Shown here: positions 23,956 to 34,054 of the stretch, piece by piece
Layout of the letters: the number at the start of each line of letters is the position of its first letter
Numbering within the stretch: the first letter of the stretch is position 1
NCBI RefSeq assembly: GCF_013282575.1
Contig: NZ_JAAAYE010000001.1
Coordinates: 62,001-126,000, forward strand
Reading direction: 5' to 3'
Source of the DNA: Paraburkholderia sp. NMBU_R16
GTDB lineage: Bacteria; Pseudomonadota; Gammaproteobacteria; Burkholderiales; Burkholderiaceae
Length of the DNA: 64,000 bases
Position numbers and translations under genes: made by a program
Notes under the pieces: model-generated
What the model saw: the letters and a program-made list of their open reading frames with translations, nothing else
What the model was told of the DNA's origin: nothing
Databases searched by the model: none

Positions 23956-24786
23956 CTAGCCGCCCGCGGGTGCGGCGGCGGCCGCATAGGTGCGCAAGAA
24001 GCGTTGCAGCACGCCCGAAGAATAAGCGCCGGCGATATCGCTCAAGAATGTGGTGAACAAGGCGGTTGCATGATCGTCGGCCGTGTCCGAAATCGTTCGC
24101 ACGATCGCGTGCTGTACGTCATGCTCATAGCAGACCTGCGCTATGGCCGCACCTTCCATCTCGACGGCCATCGCCTCGGGCAAGGCATGCGCCAGCGCGC
24201 GTACTTCCGTCGTGCTCGAGACGAATCGGTCACCGCTGACGATCAATCCCCGGTGCACTTGCGGCGCCGCAAACCCAAAGCGTTCGGCCAGCATTGCGCC
24301 TTCGTCGGCAAGGAACCGCTGGCAGGCGGTTGCAAGCAGCTCGGCCAGCGGCGCATAAGTGAGAAAGTGCGCGCGCTCGAGCAGCGGCACCTCATAGCGC
24401 GGGAAAAGCGGCGAAGCGTCGAGATCGTGCTGCAGCGAGGAATCGGCGACCACGATATCGCCCACTCGCACGCCGGGGCCAACGCCACCCGCGACGCCCG
24501 TAAAGATGATCGAATGGACACCGAAGACGTGAATCAGCGCGCTTGCGCTGGCAGCCGCCGCGACTTTGCCCACCCGCGCTAGCGTGGTCACGCAGGGCAC
24601 GCCGTACGCGGTGCCTACGTGATAGTCGCGCCGGCCGAGCGTCACCGTTTGCATCTCGCCTTCAGCGCGCATCGCTTCGACGAGATCTCCCAACTCTTGC
24701 GGCAGCGCCGCCAGCACGCCCAGGCGGCGCACGGCCTGCTCGCCGTGATTTACGGCGTCACTGCCGCTCACGTTGTATGTGCCCAT
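23956..24786 (-). CDS. mtnN: 5'-methylthioadenosine/S-adenosylhomocysteine nucleosidase family protein
   Basis: A 276-residue phosphorylase-superfamily enzyme. VRRLGVLAALPQELGDLVEA at the start, IIFTGVAGGVGPGVRVGDIV, MAVEMEGAAIAQVCYEHDVQ with the ribose-binding Met-Glu pair, and VRTISDTADDHA with the catalytic aspartate all match MTA/SAH nucleosidases, which cleave adenine from methylthioadenosine and S-adenosylhomocysteine. The start at ATG 24786, with GAGGG before it, is eight bases after the uvrD stop, so the two genes are probably co-transcribed. It is somewhat longer than E. coli MtnN (232) because of an N-terminal extension and a C-terminal Ala-rich tail. A futalosine-type nucleosidase is a less likely alternative. 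Confidence 0.83.
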   Translation of the reverse strand: MGTYNVSGSDAVNHGEQAVRRLGVLAALPQELGDLVEAMRAEGEMQTVTLGRRDYHVGTAYGVPCVTTLARVGKVAAAASASALIHVFGVHSIIFTGVAGGVGPGVRVGDIVVADSSLQHDLDASPLFPRYEVPLLERAHFLTYAPLAELLATACQRFLADEGAMLAERFGFAAPQVHRGLIVSGDRFVSSTTEVRALAHALPEAMAVEMEGAAIAQVCYEHDVQHAIVRTISDTADDHATALFTTFLSDIAGAYSSGVLQRFLRTYAAAAAPAGG

Positions 24787-24794
24787 CTGCACCC

Positions 24795-27167
24795 TCACTC
24801 GACCACCTGCAGTTTCGCGACGGCGAGTGCAAGCCACTTCTCCCCATGCCGCTTGAATCGGACGTGCGCGCGCGCATCGGCACCGCTGCCTTCGAGCGCG
24901 GTGATGGCGCCTTCGCCGAACTTCGTGTGAAACACCTGCTGGCCGACCCGGAAACCCGTATCGGCCGCGCGCTGCTCGTTCGCAAAGGCGGGCAGCGGCG
25001 CCGCGGGCGCCTCGGCGGCGGCATGACCGCCGTAGCGTTGTTGCTCGCGGCCGGGCCGCGCGAACCAATCGCGCCCCCAAGCCGCATTGTCGGATCGCCC
25101 GCCCCAGCGCGCGCCCGCTTCGGCTTTCGGCGTCAGCCACTTGAGCGTGGCCTGCGGCAACTCATCGAAAAATCGCGAGCGCACGTTGTAGCGCGTCTGG
25201 CCGTGCAACATGCGGCTTTGCGCAAACGAGAGGTAGAGGCGCTCCTTCGCACGCGTGATCGCCACATACATCAGGCGGCGCTCCTCCTCGAGCCCGTCCG
25301 GGTCGATCGCACTGTTCTCGTGCGGGAAAAGCCCTTCCTCGAGTCCCGAAATGAAGACAGCCGTGAATTCGAGTCCCTTCGCCGCGTGCACCGTCATCAG
25401 TTGCACGGCATCCTGGCCGGCTTGCGCCTGGGAATCGCCCGCTTCGAGCGACGCGTGCGAAAGAAACCCGGCAAGCGGGGTCATCGTGTCTGGGTTTTGC
25501 GCGGGCTCGCCCAGCCCCGGCGCGTCGAGTACGGTCACGCCCGCGTCGTCCGGATCGGACGCAATAGCCGGTGCGGCAGTCGCACCCGGTGCTAGCGGTA
25601 TCGAACGTGCGGGCGTATCGAGACCGTAGCCCTCCTCGCTCACGAACGCGGCAGCCGCGTTGACGAGCTCCTGCAAGTTCTCGAGCCTGTCCTGCCCCTC
25701 GCGCTCGCCCTCATAGAAAGCCGCGAGGCCGCTCCCGCGCACGACATGCTCGACCGTCTCGGGCAGGCTCATGCGCTCGGTTTCGGCGCGCATCTTCGCA
25801 ATGAGATTCGCGAACGCGGCAAGGCTCGAACCAGCCTTTCCGGTCACATAGGGAATGGCGGCTGCCATGGAACAGTTGTAAAGCCGCGCCGCGTCGGCCA
25901 ACTGTTCGATGGAGCGCGCGCCGATACCGCGTGTCGGAAAATTCACGACGCGTGCGAAGGCCGTATCGTCGTTTGGATTGTCGATGAGCCGCAGATACGC
26001 CAGAGCATGCTTGACCTCCTGCCGCTCGAAGAAGCGCAGCCCGCCGTAGACGCGGTACGCAATGCCGGCGTTGACGAGCGTATGTTCGATCGCGCGCGAT
26101 TGCGCGTTGCTGCGATAAAGGATGGCGATCTCGCTGCGCGCGAGCCCGTTGTTCATGAGTGCGCGGATTTCCTCGACGATCCAGGCGGCCTCCTGCGTGT
26201 CCGTGGCCGCCTCGTAGACTCGTACGGGCTCGCCGTGGCCCGCATCGGTGCGCAAATTCTTGCCGAGCCGCCGCGCGTTGTTCGCGATCAGTTCATTGGC
26301 GGCGTCGAGAATGTGCCCGTGCGAGCGGTAGTTCTGTTCGAGCTTGATCAGATGCCGCACGTTGAACTCGCGCTCGAAATCGCGCATGTTGCCGACGTTC
26401 GCCCCGCGAAACGCGTAGATGGACTGATCGTCGTCGCCGACCGCGAAGATGGCATTCGACTGCCCGGCGAGCATCTTGAGCCATGCGTACTGGAGCTTGT
26501 TCGTATCCTGGAATTCGTCGACGAGGATGTGGCGAAAGCGCGCCTGATAGTGCGCGCGCAGCGGCGCATTGTGCGCGAGCAACTCGTAGCAGCGCAGGAG
26601 CAGTTCGGGGAAATCGACGACGCCTTCGCGCTGGCATTGTTGCTCGTAGGCGCGGTAGAGCTCGACGAACTTCAGGTTGAAGTTGTCGGTGGCGTCCACC
26701 TGATCGGGCCGCAGTCCCTGCTCCTTCGCATTGTTGATGAAGTACTGCAGATTCTTCGGCGGATATTTCTCGTCGTCGACGTTCAAGCCCTTCATCAACC
26801 GCTTGATCGCCGACAACTGATCGGCCGTATCGAGAATCTGGAACGTGGCGGGCAGCGCCGCATCGCGATGATGGGCACGCAGCATTCGGTTGCACAGGCC
26901 GTGAAACGTGCCGATCCACATGCCGCGCGTATCGATCGGCAACAGCGCCGACAACCGCGCCATCATTTCGCGCGCCGCCTTGTTCGTGAACGTGACGGCG
27001 AGCACCGTCGCAGGCGACGCGAGCCCCTGCTGGATCAGCCATGCGATCCGCGTAATGAGCACGCGCGTTTTGCCGCTGCCGGCACCGGCCAGAATCAGTG
27101 CCGGTTCGTTCGGCAGCGTGACGGCCGCGAGTTGTTCGGGGTTCAGATTGACAAGCAGATCGGGCAT
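24795..27167 (-). CDS. uvrD: UvrD/Rep-type superfamily 1 DNA helicase
   Basis: A 790-residue 3'-5' helicase. Motif I is [20 protein letters not shown], motif Ia is [18 protein letters not shown], motif II is [20 protein letters not shown], motif III is [20 protein letters not shown], motif V is [20 protein letters not shown] and motif VI is [17 protein letters not shown]. The C-terminal domain holds the Tudor-like end [20 protein letters not shown] found in UvrD and PcrA. It would serve nucleotide excision and mismatch repair. ATG 27167 is chosen because the protein then begins [20 protein letters not shown] as in relatives; the upstream context has no good ribosome site. It is divergent from valS. 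Confidence 0.93.
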   Translation of the reverse strand: MPDLLVNLNPEQLAAVTLPNEPALILAGAGSGKTRVLITRIAWLIQQGLASPATVLAVTFTNKAAREMMARLSALLPIDTRGMWIGTFHGLCNRMLRAHHRDAALPATFQILDTADQLSAIKRLMKGLNVDDEKYPPKNLQYFINNAKEQGLRPDQVDATDNFNLKFVELYRAYEQQCQREGVVDFPELLLRCYELLAHNAPLRAHYQARFRHILVDEFQDTNKLQYAWLKMLAGQSNAIFAVGDDDQSIYAFRGANVGNMRDFEREFNVRHLIKLEQNYRSHGHILDAANELIANNARRLGKNLRTDAGHGEPVRVYEAATDTQEAAWIVEEIRALMNNGLARSEIAILYRSNAQSRAIEHTLVNAGIAYRVYGGLRFFERQEVKHALAYLRLIDNPNDDTAFARVVNFPTRGIGARSIEQLADAARLYNCSMAAAIPYVTGKAGSSLAAFANLIAKMRAETERMSLPETVEHVVRGSGLAAFYEGEREGQDRLENLQELVNAAAAFVSEEGYGLDTPARSIPLAPGATAAPAIASDPDDAGVTVLDAPGLGEPAQNPDTMTPLAGFLSHASLEAGDSQAQAGQDAVQLMTVHAAKGLEFTAVFISGLEEGLFPHENSAIDPDGLEEERRLMYVAITRAKERLYLSFAQSRMLHGQTRYNVRSRFFDELPQATLKWLTPKAEAGARWGGRSDNAAWGRDWFARPGREQQRYGGHAAAEAPAAPLPAFANEQRAADTGFRVGQQVFHTKFGEGAITALEGSGADARAHVRFKRHGEKWLALAVAKLQVVE

Positions 27168-27292
27168 GGAGGAGGCGATAGACGAGGCACGGCGCCCATT
27201 ATAGCCAGCGGGAGTACGCCGGCGCTCGCCGACCGGCGCGTCCGGCAAAGCCGCGCAGCCCGCCGATGCGGCCGCCCGAACGTGCGACCCTT

Positions 27293-27298
27293 TATAAT
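27293..27298 (+). promoter_or_regulatory. -10 element of valS
   Basis: TATAAT stands 49 bases before the valS ATG in the divergent uvrD/valS region. No good -35 is present at 16-18 bases, so only the -10 hexamer is called. Confidence 0.4.
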
Positions 27299-27347
27299 TC
27301 AACGTTTCCTACGGTCTTTTCATGCATCTTTCGGCGGATTTCCAACC

Positions 27348-30215
27348 ATGAGCGACACCACGCTGGCCAAGAGTTTCGAGCCCCAGACGATCGAGGCCCA
27401 ATGGGGGCCCGAATGGGAAAGGCGCGGCTATGCCGCCCCGTCTTTCGAGCCGGGTCGCCCCAATTTCTCGATTCAGCTGCCGCCGCCGAACGTCACGGGC
27501 ACGCTGCATATGGGGCATGCGTTCAACCAGACCATCATGGACGGATTGACGCGCTATCACCGCATGCTTGGCGACAACACGCTTTGGCTGCCGGGTACGG
27601 ACCACGCGGGCATCGCCACGCAGATCGTCGTCGAGCGTCAGCTCGATCAGCAAGGCGTGTCGCGCCACGATCTCGGGCGCGAGCAGTTCGTCGAACGTGT
27701 CTGGGCGTGGAAGACGCAATCGGGCTCGACGATCACCCAGCAGGTGCGGCGCCTCGGCGCATCGATCGATTGGTCGCGCGAATATTTCACGATGGACGAG
27801 AAGATGTCCAAAGTGGTCTCCGACGTCTTCGTCCGGCTCTACGAGCAGGGGCTCATCTATCGCGGCAAGCGGCTCGTGAATTGGGATCCGGTGCTGATGA
27901 CGGCCGTTTCCGATCTCGAAGTGGCCAGCGAGGAGGAAAACGGCCATCTCTGGCACATCCGCTACCCGCTGGCCGACGGCAGCGGACACCTCACGGTGGC
28001 CACGACGCGTCCTGAAACGATGCTCGGCGATGTCGCAGTGATGGTCCATCCCGAAGATGAACGATACGCGGCGCTGATCGGCAAGAAGGTGAAACTGCCG
28101 CTCACGGATCGCGAGATTCCGATCATCGCGGACGATTACGTGGACCGCGAATTCGGCACCGGTGTCGTGAAGGTGACACCCGCGCACGATTTCAACGACT
28201 ACCAGGTCGGCCAGCGTCATGGTCTCGCGCCCATCGAAATCCTGACGCTCGACGCGAAGATCAACGACAACGCCCCGGCAGCCTATCGCGGCCTCGATCG
28301 TTTCGAAGCCAGAAAGCGCGTCGTCGCCGATCTCGATCGGGCGGGCCTGCTCGAGGCCACCAAGGCGCACAAGCTGATGGTGCCGCGCGGCGACCGCACC
28401 GGTGTCGTGCTCGAACCGATGCTGACCGATCAATGGTTCGTCGCGATGAGCAAGCCGGCACCCGCCGGGACGTTCAATCCCGGCAAGTCGATCGCCGAAA
28501 CGGCGCTCGACGTCGTGCGTCGCGGCGAGATCCGGTTCGTCCCCGAGAATTGGACGTCCACCTACTACCAATGGCTCGAAAACATTCAGGACTGGTGCAT
28601 CTCGCGCCAGCTCTGGTGGGGCCACCGGATTCCGGCCTGGTACGGCGAGAACGGCGAAGTGTTCGTCGCCCATAGCGAAGACGAGGCGCGCGCACAGGCC
28701 GCCGGACGCGGCTACACCGGGGCATTGAGGCGCGACGAAGATGTGCTCGACACCTGGTTCTCGTCGGCGCTCGTCCCGTTCTCCTCGCTCGGTTGGCCGA
28801 ACGAGACGAAAGAGCTGCAGTGCTTTCTGCCTTCCTCGGTACTCGTCACGGGCTTCGACATCATCTTCTTTTGGGTCGCGCGCATGATCATGATGACGAC
28901 CCACTTCACCGGGCGCGTTCCGTTCGAGGCCGTCTATGTCCACGGGCTCGTACGCGATCACGAAGGCCAGAAGATGTCGAAGAGCAAAGGCAACACGCTC
29001 GACCCGATCGATATCGTCGACGGTATCGATCTTGAAACGCTCGTTGCGAAGCGCACCACCGGCCTCATGAATCCGAAGCAGGCCGAATCGATCGAAAAAA
29101 AGACACGCAAGGAATTCCCGAACGGCATTGCCGCGTTCGGCACCGATGCGCTGCGCTTCACGATGGCTTCCATGGCGACGCTCGGGCGCAACGTCAACTT
29201 CGACCTCGCGCGCTGCGAGGGCTATCGCAATTTTTGTAACAAATTGTGGAACGCGACGCGCTTCGTCCTGATGAACTGCGAAGGCCACGATTGCGGTTTT
29301 TCGAAACCGAAGCCCTGCGCGCCGGGCGACTGCGCGGCCGGCGGCTACACCGATTTCTCGCAGGCCGACCGCTGGATCGTCTCGCTGCTGCAGCGAACCG
29401 AAGCCGAGGTGGAAAAGGGCTTTACCGATTACCGCTTCGACAACGTCGCGAACACGATCTACAAGTTCGTCTGGGACGAGTATTGCGACTGGTACCTCGA
29501 GCTGGCCAAGGTGCAGCTGCAAAACGGCACGCCGGCCCAGCAGCGGGCCACGCGTCGCACGCTGTTGCGTGTGCTCGAAACGGTGCTGCGGCTCGCGCAT
29601 CCGATCATCCCGTTCATTACCGAGGCGCTATGGCAAAAGGTCGCGCCGCTCACGGACAGCTACCCGCAGGACGCCGCACCCGGTGCGGCGTCCATCATGG
29701 TGCAGCCCTACCCGCGCGCGCGGGAGAGCAAGATCGATGAGGCGGCCGAGCGCTGGGCCGCCGATCTGAAGGCCGCCATCGACGCCTGCCGCAATCTGCG
29801 CGGGGAAATGAACCTGTCGCCCGCGACGAAGGTCCCGCTGCTCGTGCATGGCGACGCCACCCGTTGGACGAGCTTTGCGGCCTATGCGCAGGCGCTTGCG
29901 CGCCTTTCCGAGGTGCGCATCATCTCGGACGAGGCTACGCTGGATCGCGAGGCGCACGGCGCGCCCACCGCGATCGCGGGAGGCGACCGGCTCGTGCTGA
30001 AGGTCGAGATCGACGTCGCGGCAGAGCGGGAGCGCCTTGGCAAGGAAATTGCTCGGCTTGACGCGGAAATTACCAAGTGCGCTGCGAAACTTGGCAACGA
30101 ATCTTTTGTCGCAAAAGCACCGGCCGCGGTCGTGGAGCAGGAGCAAAAAAGGCTGTCACAATACCGGGATACCGTCGCCAAGCTGAGCGCGCAGCTGGCA
30201 CGGCTGCCTGTATGA
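27348..30215 (+). CDS. valS: Valyl-tRNA synthetase
   Basis: A 955-residue class I aminoacyl-tRNA synthetase that charges tRNA-Val. The HIGH motif is [18 protein letters not shown] (HMGH at residues 54-57) and the KMSKS motif is [10 protein letters not shown] (residues 542-546). Between them lies the editing domain ([20 protein letters not shown]). The anticodon-binding domain is followed by the C-terminal coiled coil ([20 protein letters not shown]). The reading frame stays open far upstream, across the end of uvrD, but ATG 27348 gives the canonical N-terminus [20 protein letters not shown]. galU follows 55 bases later on the same strand. Confidence 0.97.
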   Translation: MSDTTLAKSFEPQTIEAQWGPEWERRGYAAPSFEPGRPNFSIQLPPPNVTGTLHMGHAFNQTIMDGLTRYHRMLGDNTLWLPGTDHAGIATQIVVERQLDQQGVSRHDLGREQFVERVWAWKTQSGSTITQQVRRLGASIDWSREYFTMDEKMSKVVSDVFVRLYEQGLIYRGKRLVNWDPVLMTAVSDLEVASEEENGHLWHIRYPLADGSGHLTVATTRPETMLGDVAVMVHPEDERYAALIGKKVKLPLTDREIPIIADDYVDREFGTGVVKVTPAHDFNDYQVGQRHGLAPIEILTLDAKINDNAPAAYRGLDRFEARKRVVADLDRAGLLEATKAHKLMVPRGDRTGVVLEPMLTDQWFVAMSKPAPAGTFNPGKSIAETALDVVRRGEIRFVPENWTSTYYQWLENIQDWCISRQLWWGHRIPAWYGENGEVFVAHSEDEARAQAAGRGYTGALRRDEDVLDTWFSSALVPFSSLGWPNETKELQCFLPSSVLVTGFDIIFFWVARMIMMTTHFTGRVPFEAVYVHGLVRDHEGQKMSKSKGNTLDPIDIVDGIDLETLVAKRTTGLMNPKQAESIEKKTRKEFPNGIAAFGTDALRFTMASMATLGRNVNFDLARCEGYRNFCNKLWNATRFVLMNCEGHDCGFSKPKPCAPGDCAAGGYTDFSQADRWIVSLLQRTEAEVEKGFTDYRFDNVANTIYKFVWDEYCDWYLELAKVQLQNGTPAQQRATRRTLLRVLETVLRLAHPIIPFITEALWQKVAPLTDSYPQDAAPGAASIMVQPYPRARESKIDEAAERWAADLKAAIDACRNLRGEMNLSPATKVPLLVHGDATRWTSFAAYAQALARLSEVRIISDEATLDREAHGAPTAIAGGDRLVLKVEIDVAAERERLGKEIARLDAEITKCAAKLGNESFVAKAPAAVVEQEQKRLSQYRDTVAKLSAQLARLPV

Positions 30216-30270
30216 CGCGTGCCGGACGAGTCGTTTCGACGAAGCCAATCGATAAAATCAGGGTAATGCC

Positions 30271-31152
30271 ATGCTAAAAGTCACCAAGGCAGTCTTTCCC
30301 GTGGCCGGTCTCGGCACACGGTTTCTTCCCGCCACCAAGGCGAGCCCCAAGGAGATGCTGCCGATCGTCGACAAACCACTGATCCAGTATGCGGTGGAAG
30401 AAGCGATGTCAGCAGGCATCACCGAAATGATTTTCGTGACCGGGCGCAGCAAGCGCGCGATCGAAGACCACTTCGATAAGTCCTATGAGATCGAAGCGGA
30501 GCTCGAGGCACGCGGCAAGGAGCGGCTGCTCGAGCTCGTGCGCAGCATCAAGCCGAGCCATGTGGACTGCTTCTACGTGCGGCAGCCTGAGGCGCTCGGC
30601 TTGGGGCACGCGGTGCTGTGTGCCGAGAAGCTGGTCGGCGACAATCCGTTCGCCGTCATCCTCGCGGACGACCTGCTCTACGCTGTGCCGAGTGTCATGA
30701 AGCAGATGGTCGACGTGTTCGACCACTATCACAGCTCGGTCATCGGCGTGGAGGAGATTCCGCCGCAAGAGACGAAGTCTTACGGGATCGTCGATGGCAA
30801 GGAATGGGAAGACGCGATCATCAAGATGTCGGGCATCGTCGAGAAGCCGGCGCCTGAAGTTGCGCCGTCGAATCTCGGCGTGGTTGGCCGCTATGTCCTG
30901 AAGCCTCGCATTTTCGAGCATCTGCGTTCGATCAAGCCCGGTACCGGCGGCGAGATTCAGCTCACCGACGCGATTCAGTCGTTGCTCTCGGACGAGCAGG
31001 TGCTCGCTTACAAGTATCACGGCACACGTTTCGACTGCGGTAGCAAGCTCGGGTACCTGAAGGCAACGGTGGAGTTCGCGCTGCGCCATCCGGAAGTGGC
31101 CGAAGAGTTCGAGCATTACCTGCGCACGCGCTCGCCGGTAATGGATAGCTAG
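30271..31152 (+). CDS. galU: UTP-glucose-1-phosphate uridylyltransferase
   Basis: A 293-residue nucleotidyltransferase that makes UDP-glucose from UTP and glucose-1-phosphate for polysaccharide and LPS synthesis. The nucleotide-binding signature is [20 protein letters not shown], followed by [29 protein letters not shown] and [20 protein letters not shown]. Length and start fit GalU. The gap from valS is short, so it may be co-transcribed. A long-stem hairpin follows the stop codon. Confidence 0.95.
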   Translation: MLKVTKAVFPVAGLGTRFLPATKASPKEMLPIVDKPLIQYAVEEAMSAGITEMIFVTGRSKRAIEDHFDKSYEIEAELEARGKERLLELVRSIKPSHVDCFYVRQPEALGLGHAVLCAEKLVGDNPFAVILADDLLYAVPSVMKQMVDVFDHYHSSVIGVEEIPPQETKSYGIVDGKEWEDAIIKMSGIVEKPAPEVAPSNLGVVGRYVLKPRIFEHLRSIKPGTGGEIQLTDAIQSLLSDEQVLAYKYHGTRFDCGSKLGYLKATVEFALRHPEVAEEFEHYLRTRSPVMDS

Positions 31153-31161
31153 GATTGGGGC

Positions 31162-31199
31162 TGCGGACGGCGCGAGTGATGCGGTCAGCGCCGTTCGCA
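31162..31199. terminator. Hairpin between convergent galU and cupin genes
   Basis: A 12-base stem (31162-31173 with 31188-31199, one G-T pair; ACGGCGC/GCGCCGT core) has a 14-base loop. There is no T-run. It lies in the 67-base gap between two convergent genes and probably ends both transcripts. Confidence 0.5.
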
Positions 31200-31219
31200 A
31201 CGGGTTGAGGGCGCGTCGT

Positions 31220-31666
31220 TCAGTGTGCTGGGGCCGCTGGCACGAGCCCGTACCTGGACATGACCTCGATAAGTTTCTCGCGGTCGGGCGGCCCGCCGGC
31301 ATTGACGATTGCTCCGACATCACGAAAATACTGAGCGCCAATGTCGGGAGTCAGAACGATCAGCGCGCGGGCAATGCCATCATGTGGATTGCTGAAGTGA
31401 TGGACCGAACCCCGTGCGGTGAACATCCATTCTCCGGGTGTCAGGTCTCGGACTGCTCCATCGACCGAGTACCGAAGCGTGCCTTCCAGCACATAGACGC
31501 ATTCTTCGTTACGTGTATGGCTGTGTGGCGGCGGAACCTGCGCGTTAGGGGGCACGGTCAACTCGAAAACACCCATCCCGCCTGTCGCAGTTCCATCTAT
31601 CAGGTATTGGATGCTCAATTGACCCACGTGGATTGATTCGCGTGTCGCCGCGCCGCTGAGAGTCAT
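31220..31666 (-). CDS. Cupin-domain protein
   Basis: A 148-residue single-domain cupin. The first metal motif lies in PPPHSHTRNEECVYVLEG (His, His and Glu ligands) and the second in PGEWMFTARGSVHHFSNP with the conserved histidine. Small cupins of this kind serve as dioxygenases, isomerases or sugar-binding proteins; nothing here points to one of them. The start at ATG 31666 is preceded by GAGGAG at seven bases. It appears monocistronic and faces galU. It could be a quercetin-dioxygenase-like protein, the usual automatic label for this type. Confidence 0.75.
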   Translation of the reverse strand: MTLSGAATRESIHVGQLSIQYLIDGTATGGMGVFELTVPPNAQVPPPHSHTRNEECVYVLEGTLRYSVDGAVRDLTPGEWMFTARGSVHHFSNPHDGIARALIVLTPDIGAQYFRDVGAIVNAGGPPDREKLIEVMSRYGLVPAAPAH

Positions 31667-31944
31667 TTTCAAACTCCTCGAGATTACGGATTCTCATGGA
31701 TCCGTCGACGTTGTAGGCGAGGGACGCAGCGCTTGCGGCGCGTCCGGCGACCTGTAGGGCACACTCCGTTTAACTCGGATTATGCGCCTCTCACATGCGC
31801 CCAAACATGGATTTGCAGCCGGCGGAAGCGAGGCGCCCCCCGTCGGCGTCGATGGGTACCGCGCGTTCATTTTCGCCTCGCGTTCAGGGGCCGTGAACGG
31901 CCAATCAATTTGAACGCTTCGCGAGGCATCGCGAGCCGCCCCGC

Positions 31945-32172
31945 TCAACGACGACGCATCAAAAACACAAACGTCTTATCCTGCGCCGAGCTTTCGACGA
32001 TCTCATTACCGGTCTGCTTGGCGAACGCCGCAAAATCGCGCTGCGAGCCCGGATCCGTCGCCAGCACCTTAAGAATCTGTCCGCTCTGCATGTCGGCCAG
32101 CGCCTTTTTCGCGCGCAGAATCGGCAGCGGACAATTGAGCCCGCGCGCGTCGACTTCCTTATGAATTTCCAT
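31945..32172 (-). CDS. TusA-family sulfur-carrier protein
   Basis: A 75-residue protein with the TusA core DARGLNCPLPILRAKKAL, including the reactive cysteine in the CPxP motif, and a C-terminal strand KTFVFLMRRR. TusA-like proteins carry persulfide sulfur for tRNA thiolation, molybdenum cofactor or sulfur oxidation. In Burkholderiales a gene like this often stands alone, as here, 78 bases after the Tla3-like gene. The cytoplasmic role in 2-thiouridine synthesis is the default guess; a paralogous role is possible. The 278 bases between this gene and the cupin gene show no gene or clear structure. Confidence 0.87.
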   Translation of the reverse strand: MEIHKEVDARGLNCPLPILRAKKALADMQSGQILKVLATDPGSQRDFAAFAKQTGNEIVESSAQDKTFVFLMRRR

Positions 32173-32250
32173 CGGTGATCGGCCTTCGTCGTGAACGGCT
32201 CGGCCACGTCAGCCGTGGCCAGTTGAATCGAGCAACGTAAACGTGGAATT

Positions 32251-33693
32251 TTACCGCAGCGCATCGCGCGACGCTTGCGTCTCGGCTTCTCCCCACCACG
32301 GCAGGTCGCCGCTGCTCCAACTGCGTGCACGGAACTGTACGGCGCCGAGAGCGCCACCATCAGGCCGCTCGGGAGGCACAACGACAACGGCGACCGGACG
32401 ATCGGAATCGGTCGTCCCCGCAACGAGCACCTTGTTGCCGACATGGTGTGCCCGGCCGATCGCCATCGCGATGTTGGTGAGCGCGCTACCCGCGCCCATG
32501 TCTCCCAGGCGCGCCGCCGTATTGAAGGTTTGCTTGCGGTAATCGAAGGCTGCAAGCATCTCGGTCAACGAACGGCCAAGCGTGCCAAGCCGCGCCGCAG
32601 CTACATCGCTCCCCGCTCCGGCGTCATGGATCACGTAATCGATATTTGCCACTTCGCTATGCGCATAGGCAGCCGCCATCGCTACGGTATCTCGCCATGC
32701 TTCGATCGGCCGCACCGCACCCGGCCTCGGAACGTAGTTCCCGATACTCCCAGTGACCGCCCTGCCGATCCATGCAAGCGGCTCGCACTGCGCCTCATAA
32801 CGTGGGCCCGCAAGCACCAGCAACGCCATATTCTCGCTGGACTGTTGGCCTTTCGACGGGCGATCCGGTGCGTCCCAGTTCATCACCCACACGCTCTTGT
32901 CCGGATTCTCCTGCAGATAGTCCAGCGCCGCATTCAGAGAGGCGAAGCCGGCGTTCGCGCCGCCGCGCGTCAAATTCACGTGCGGAGACACCTGAGCGCC
33001 GCGGCCGTCGTCCAACGGTGCACTCCCGCTAGCGAAGTCACGGGCGAGCAGCCTATGCACATACTCGTGGACTTCGACCGGATCGAGCCGATAAGCCGGG
33101 ATGGCATATTCGAGGCGTATATCGCGGATCTCTGCTCCTGGGCCGAAACCGTCAAAGCGCCCGCGGGCGAGCAGCCTGAACATTTCATCGATGTAGCTTT
33201 CATGGGTTCGATGGAACGTTTCGCCTTCGCGGTTGTGACGCGCGACCGTCAGCACAGGCCGCAAGGCGCCAGGTTTCGCGCCCGCTGCCGTCCAATCACG
33301 CCCCTGATCCTGCTTCATCAAGCCGAGTGTCCAAAGAATTCGCCATTCGGTCGGATAATCGGGTCGACACAGTGGATTGAGCCAAATAACACCGACCACC
33401 TGGGCCATATCCATCGCCCCGCGCTCCTCCCCTGCCGACGCGGGTTTGGATTTGTTACGCACCTCGGCTCGAGCGCTATCGAAACCCGTCAGCGCGAAGC
33501 AAGCCACGAAAACGTAAAAGCTCACCGTCAGCGGCAAAATCAACAATCTCCTTATCAGATCGTCTGTCGTCAAATACCCGATCTCGACGCCACTCATTCT
33601 CACGAGCGGAAATACAGAAATGCCGAACGAGAGCGCAGTCAATGCAGCCGCCCAACCAACCTTGTTGCCATTCACCAGGATCACTCGATTCAC
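32251..33693 (-). CDS. Orphan Tla3/DUF2875-type membrane protein with thiolase-like domain
   Basis: A 480-residue protein. Two membrane segments lie near the N-terminus (about residues 12-30 and 48-70), then a large soluble domain. The stretches VIWLNPLCRPDYPTEWRILW, SVWVMNWDAPDRPSKGQQSS, NMALLVLAGPRYEAQCEPLA and MGAGSALTNIAMAIGRAHHV match the family annotated as type VI lipase adaptor Tla3 (DUF2875), recalled from memory. Tla3 of Pseudomonas aeruginosa helps load the lipase effector Tle3 onto VgrG. The MGAGSALTN segment looks like a thiolase/ketosynthase-fold element. The start is GTG 33693, five bases after GGAGG. No vgrG, lipase or T6SS gene is in the window, so its partner is missing here. 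Confidence 0.7.
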   Translation of the reverse strand: MNRVILVNGNKVGWAAALTALSFGISVFPLVRMSGVEIGYLTTDDLIRRLLILPLTVSFYVFVACFALTGFDSARAEVRNKSKPASAGEERGAMDMAQVVGVIWLNPLCRPDYPTEWRILWTLGLMKQDQGRDWTAAGAKPGALRPVLTVARHNREGETFHRTHESYIDEMFRLLARGRFDGFGPGAEIRDIRLEYAIPAYRLDPVEVHEYVHRLLARDFASGSAPLDDGRGAQVSPHVNLTRGGANAGFASLNAALDYLQENPDKSVWVMNWDAPDRPSKGQQSSENMALLVLAGPRYEAQCEPLAWIGRAVTGSIGNYVPRPGAVRPIEAWRDTVAMAAAYAHSEVANIDYVIHDAGAGSDVAAARLGTLGRSLTEMLAAFDYRKQTFNTAARLGDMGAGSALTNIAMAIGRAHHVGNKVLVAGTTDSDRPVAVVVVPPERPDGGALGAVQFRARSWSSGDLPWWGEAETQASRDALR

Positions 33694-34054
33694 AGCAACC
33701 TCCGGTCTATAAAAAGATGCCCTTATCCGTTTATCTGGCTTTCGCGGGGCGATAAGCCGCGGCATGACCCACAGGCCACGCCATACGGTGGAATGTTCGC
33801 CGCACGAAAAAACGAGCGCGCCCCACCCTCGACAGAAGACGATTAGCAATCCTAATTATCGAGATGGAAAATGCTGTTTGATTCGGAAACAACTGCGGCA
33901 GAACTGAGCGATAAACTACCGACGGAAAAGACCGGCGAAATCGATGCTGGGGTTTCTCGGACGAACGCCCGAAAGAGCAAGACAGGCCTGCTAAACAGGC
34001 CCGTCGCAAGGGATCGGTTCCACGCAGGGGCGATGACGCGCTACTGCGCCACAG
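33694..34054. other. 361-base intergenic region
   Basis: It lies between the start of the Tla3-like gene and the end of the second IolG-type gene, both on the minus strand. It holds the former's promoter (the part around 33840-33900 is AT-rich) and a hairpin at 33985-34001. No gene with a ribosome site was found. Confidence 0.45.
33985..34001 (-). terminator. Hairpin downstream of the iolR-iolG operon
   Basis: GGCCTG-CTAAA-CAGGCC forms a six-base stem with a five-base loop, about 55 bases past the last dehydrogenase stop. Read on the minus strand it is followed by a moderately T-rich stretch (TGTCTTGCTCTTTC), so it may end the transcript. Confidence 0.45.

Noticed and set aside
25746-27347. 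An open frame continuous with valS extends about 1.6 kb upstream, through uvrD on the opposite strand
   Set aside because: It lies wholly antisense to helicase motifs and to the uvrD start region, and valS has a standard N-terminus at 27348.
27309-29600. 763-codon open frame antisense to valS
   Set aside because: Product is Arg/His/Asp-rich with no recognisable domain; valS on the other strand has complete synthetase motifs. It is a GC-rich shadow frame.
31695-31944. Possible small gene between the cupin and TusA-like genes
   Set aside because: Frames on both strands lack a ribosome site and give Arg/Pro/Ser-rich products; treated as intergenic.
32275-33846. 523-codon plus-strand frame opposite the Tla3-like gene
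   Set aside because: Composition is basic and repetitive without motifs; the minus-strand frame has a GGAGG-GTG start, membrane segments and family matches.
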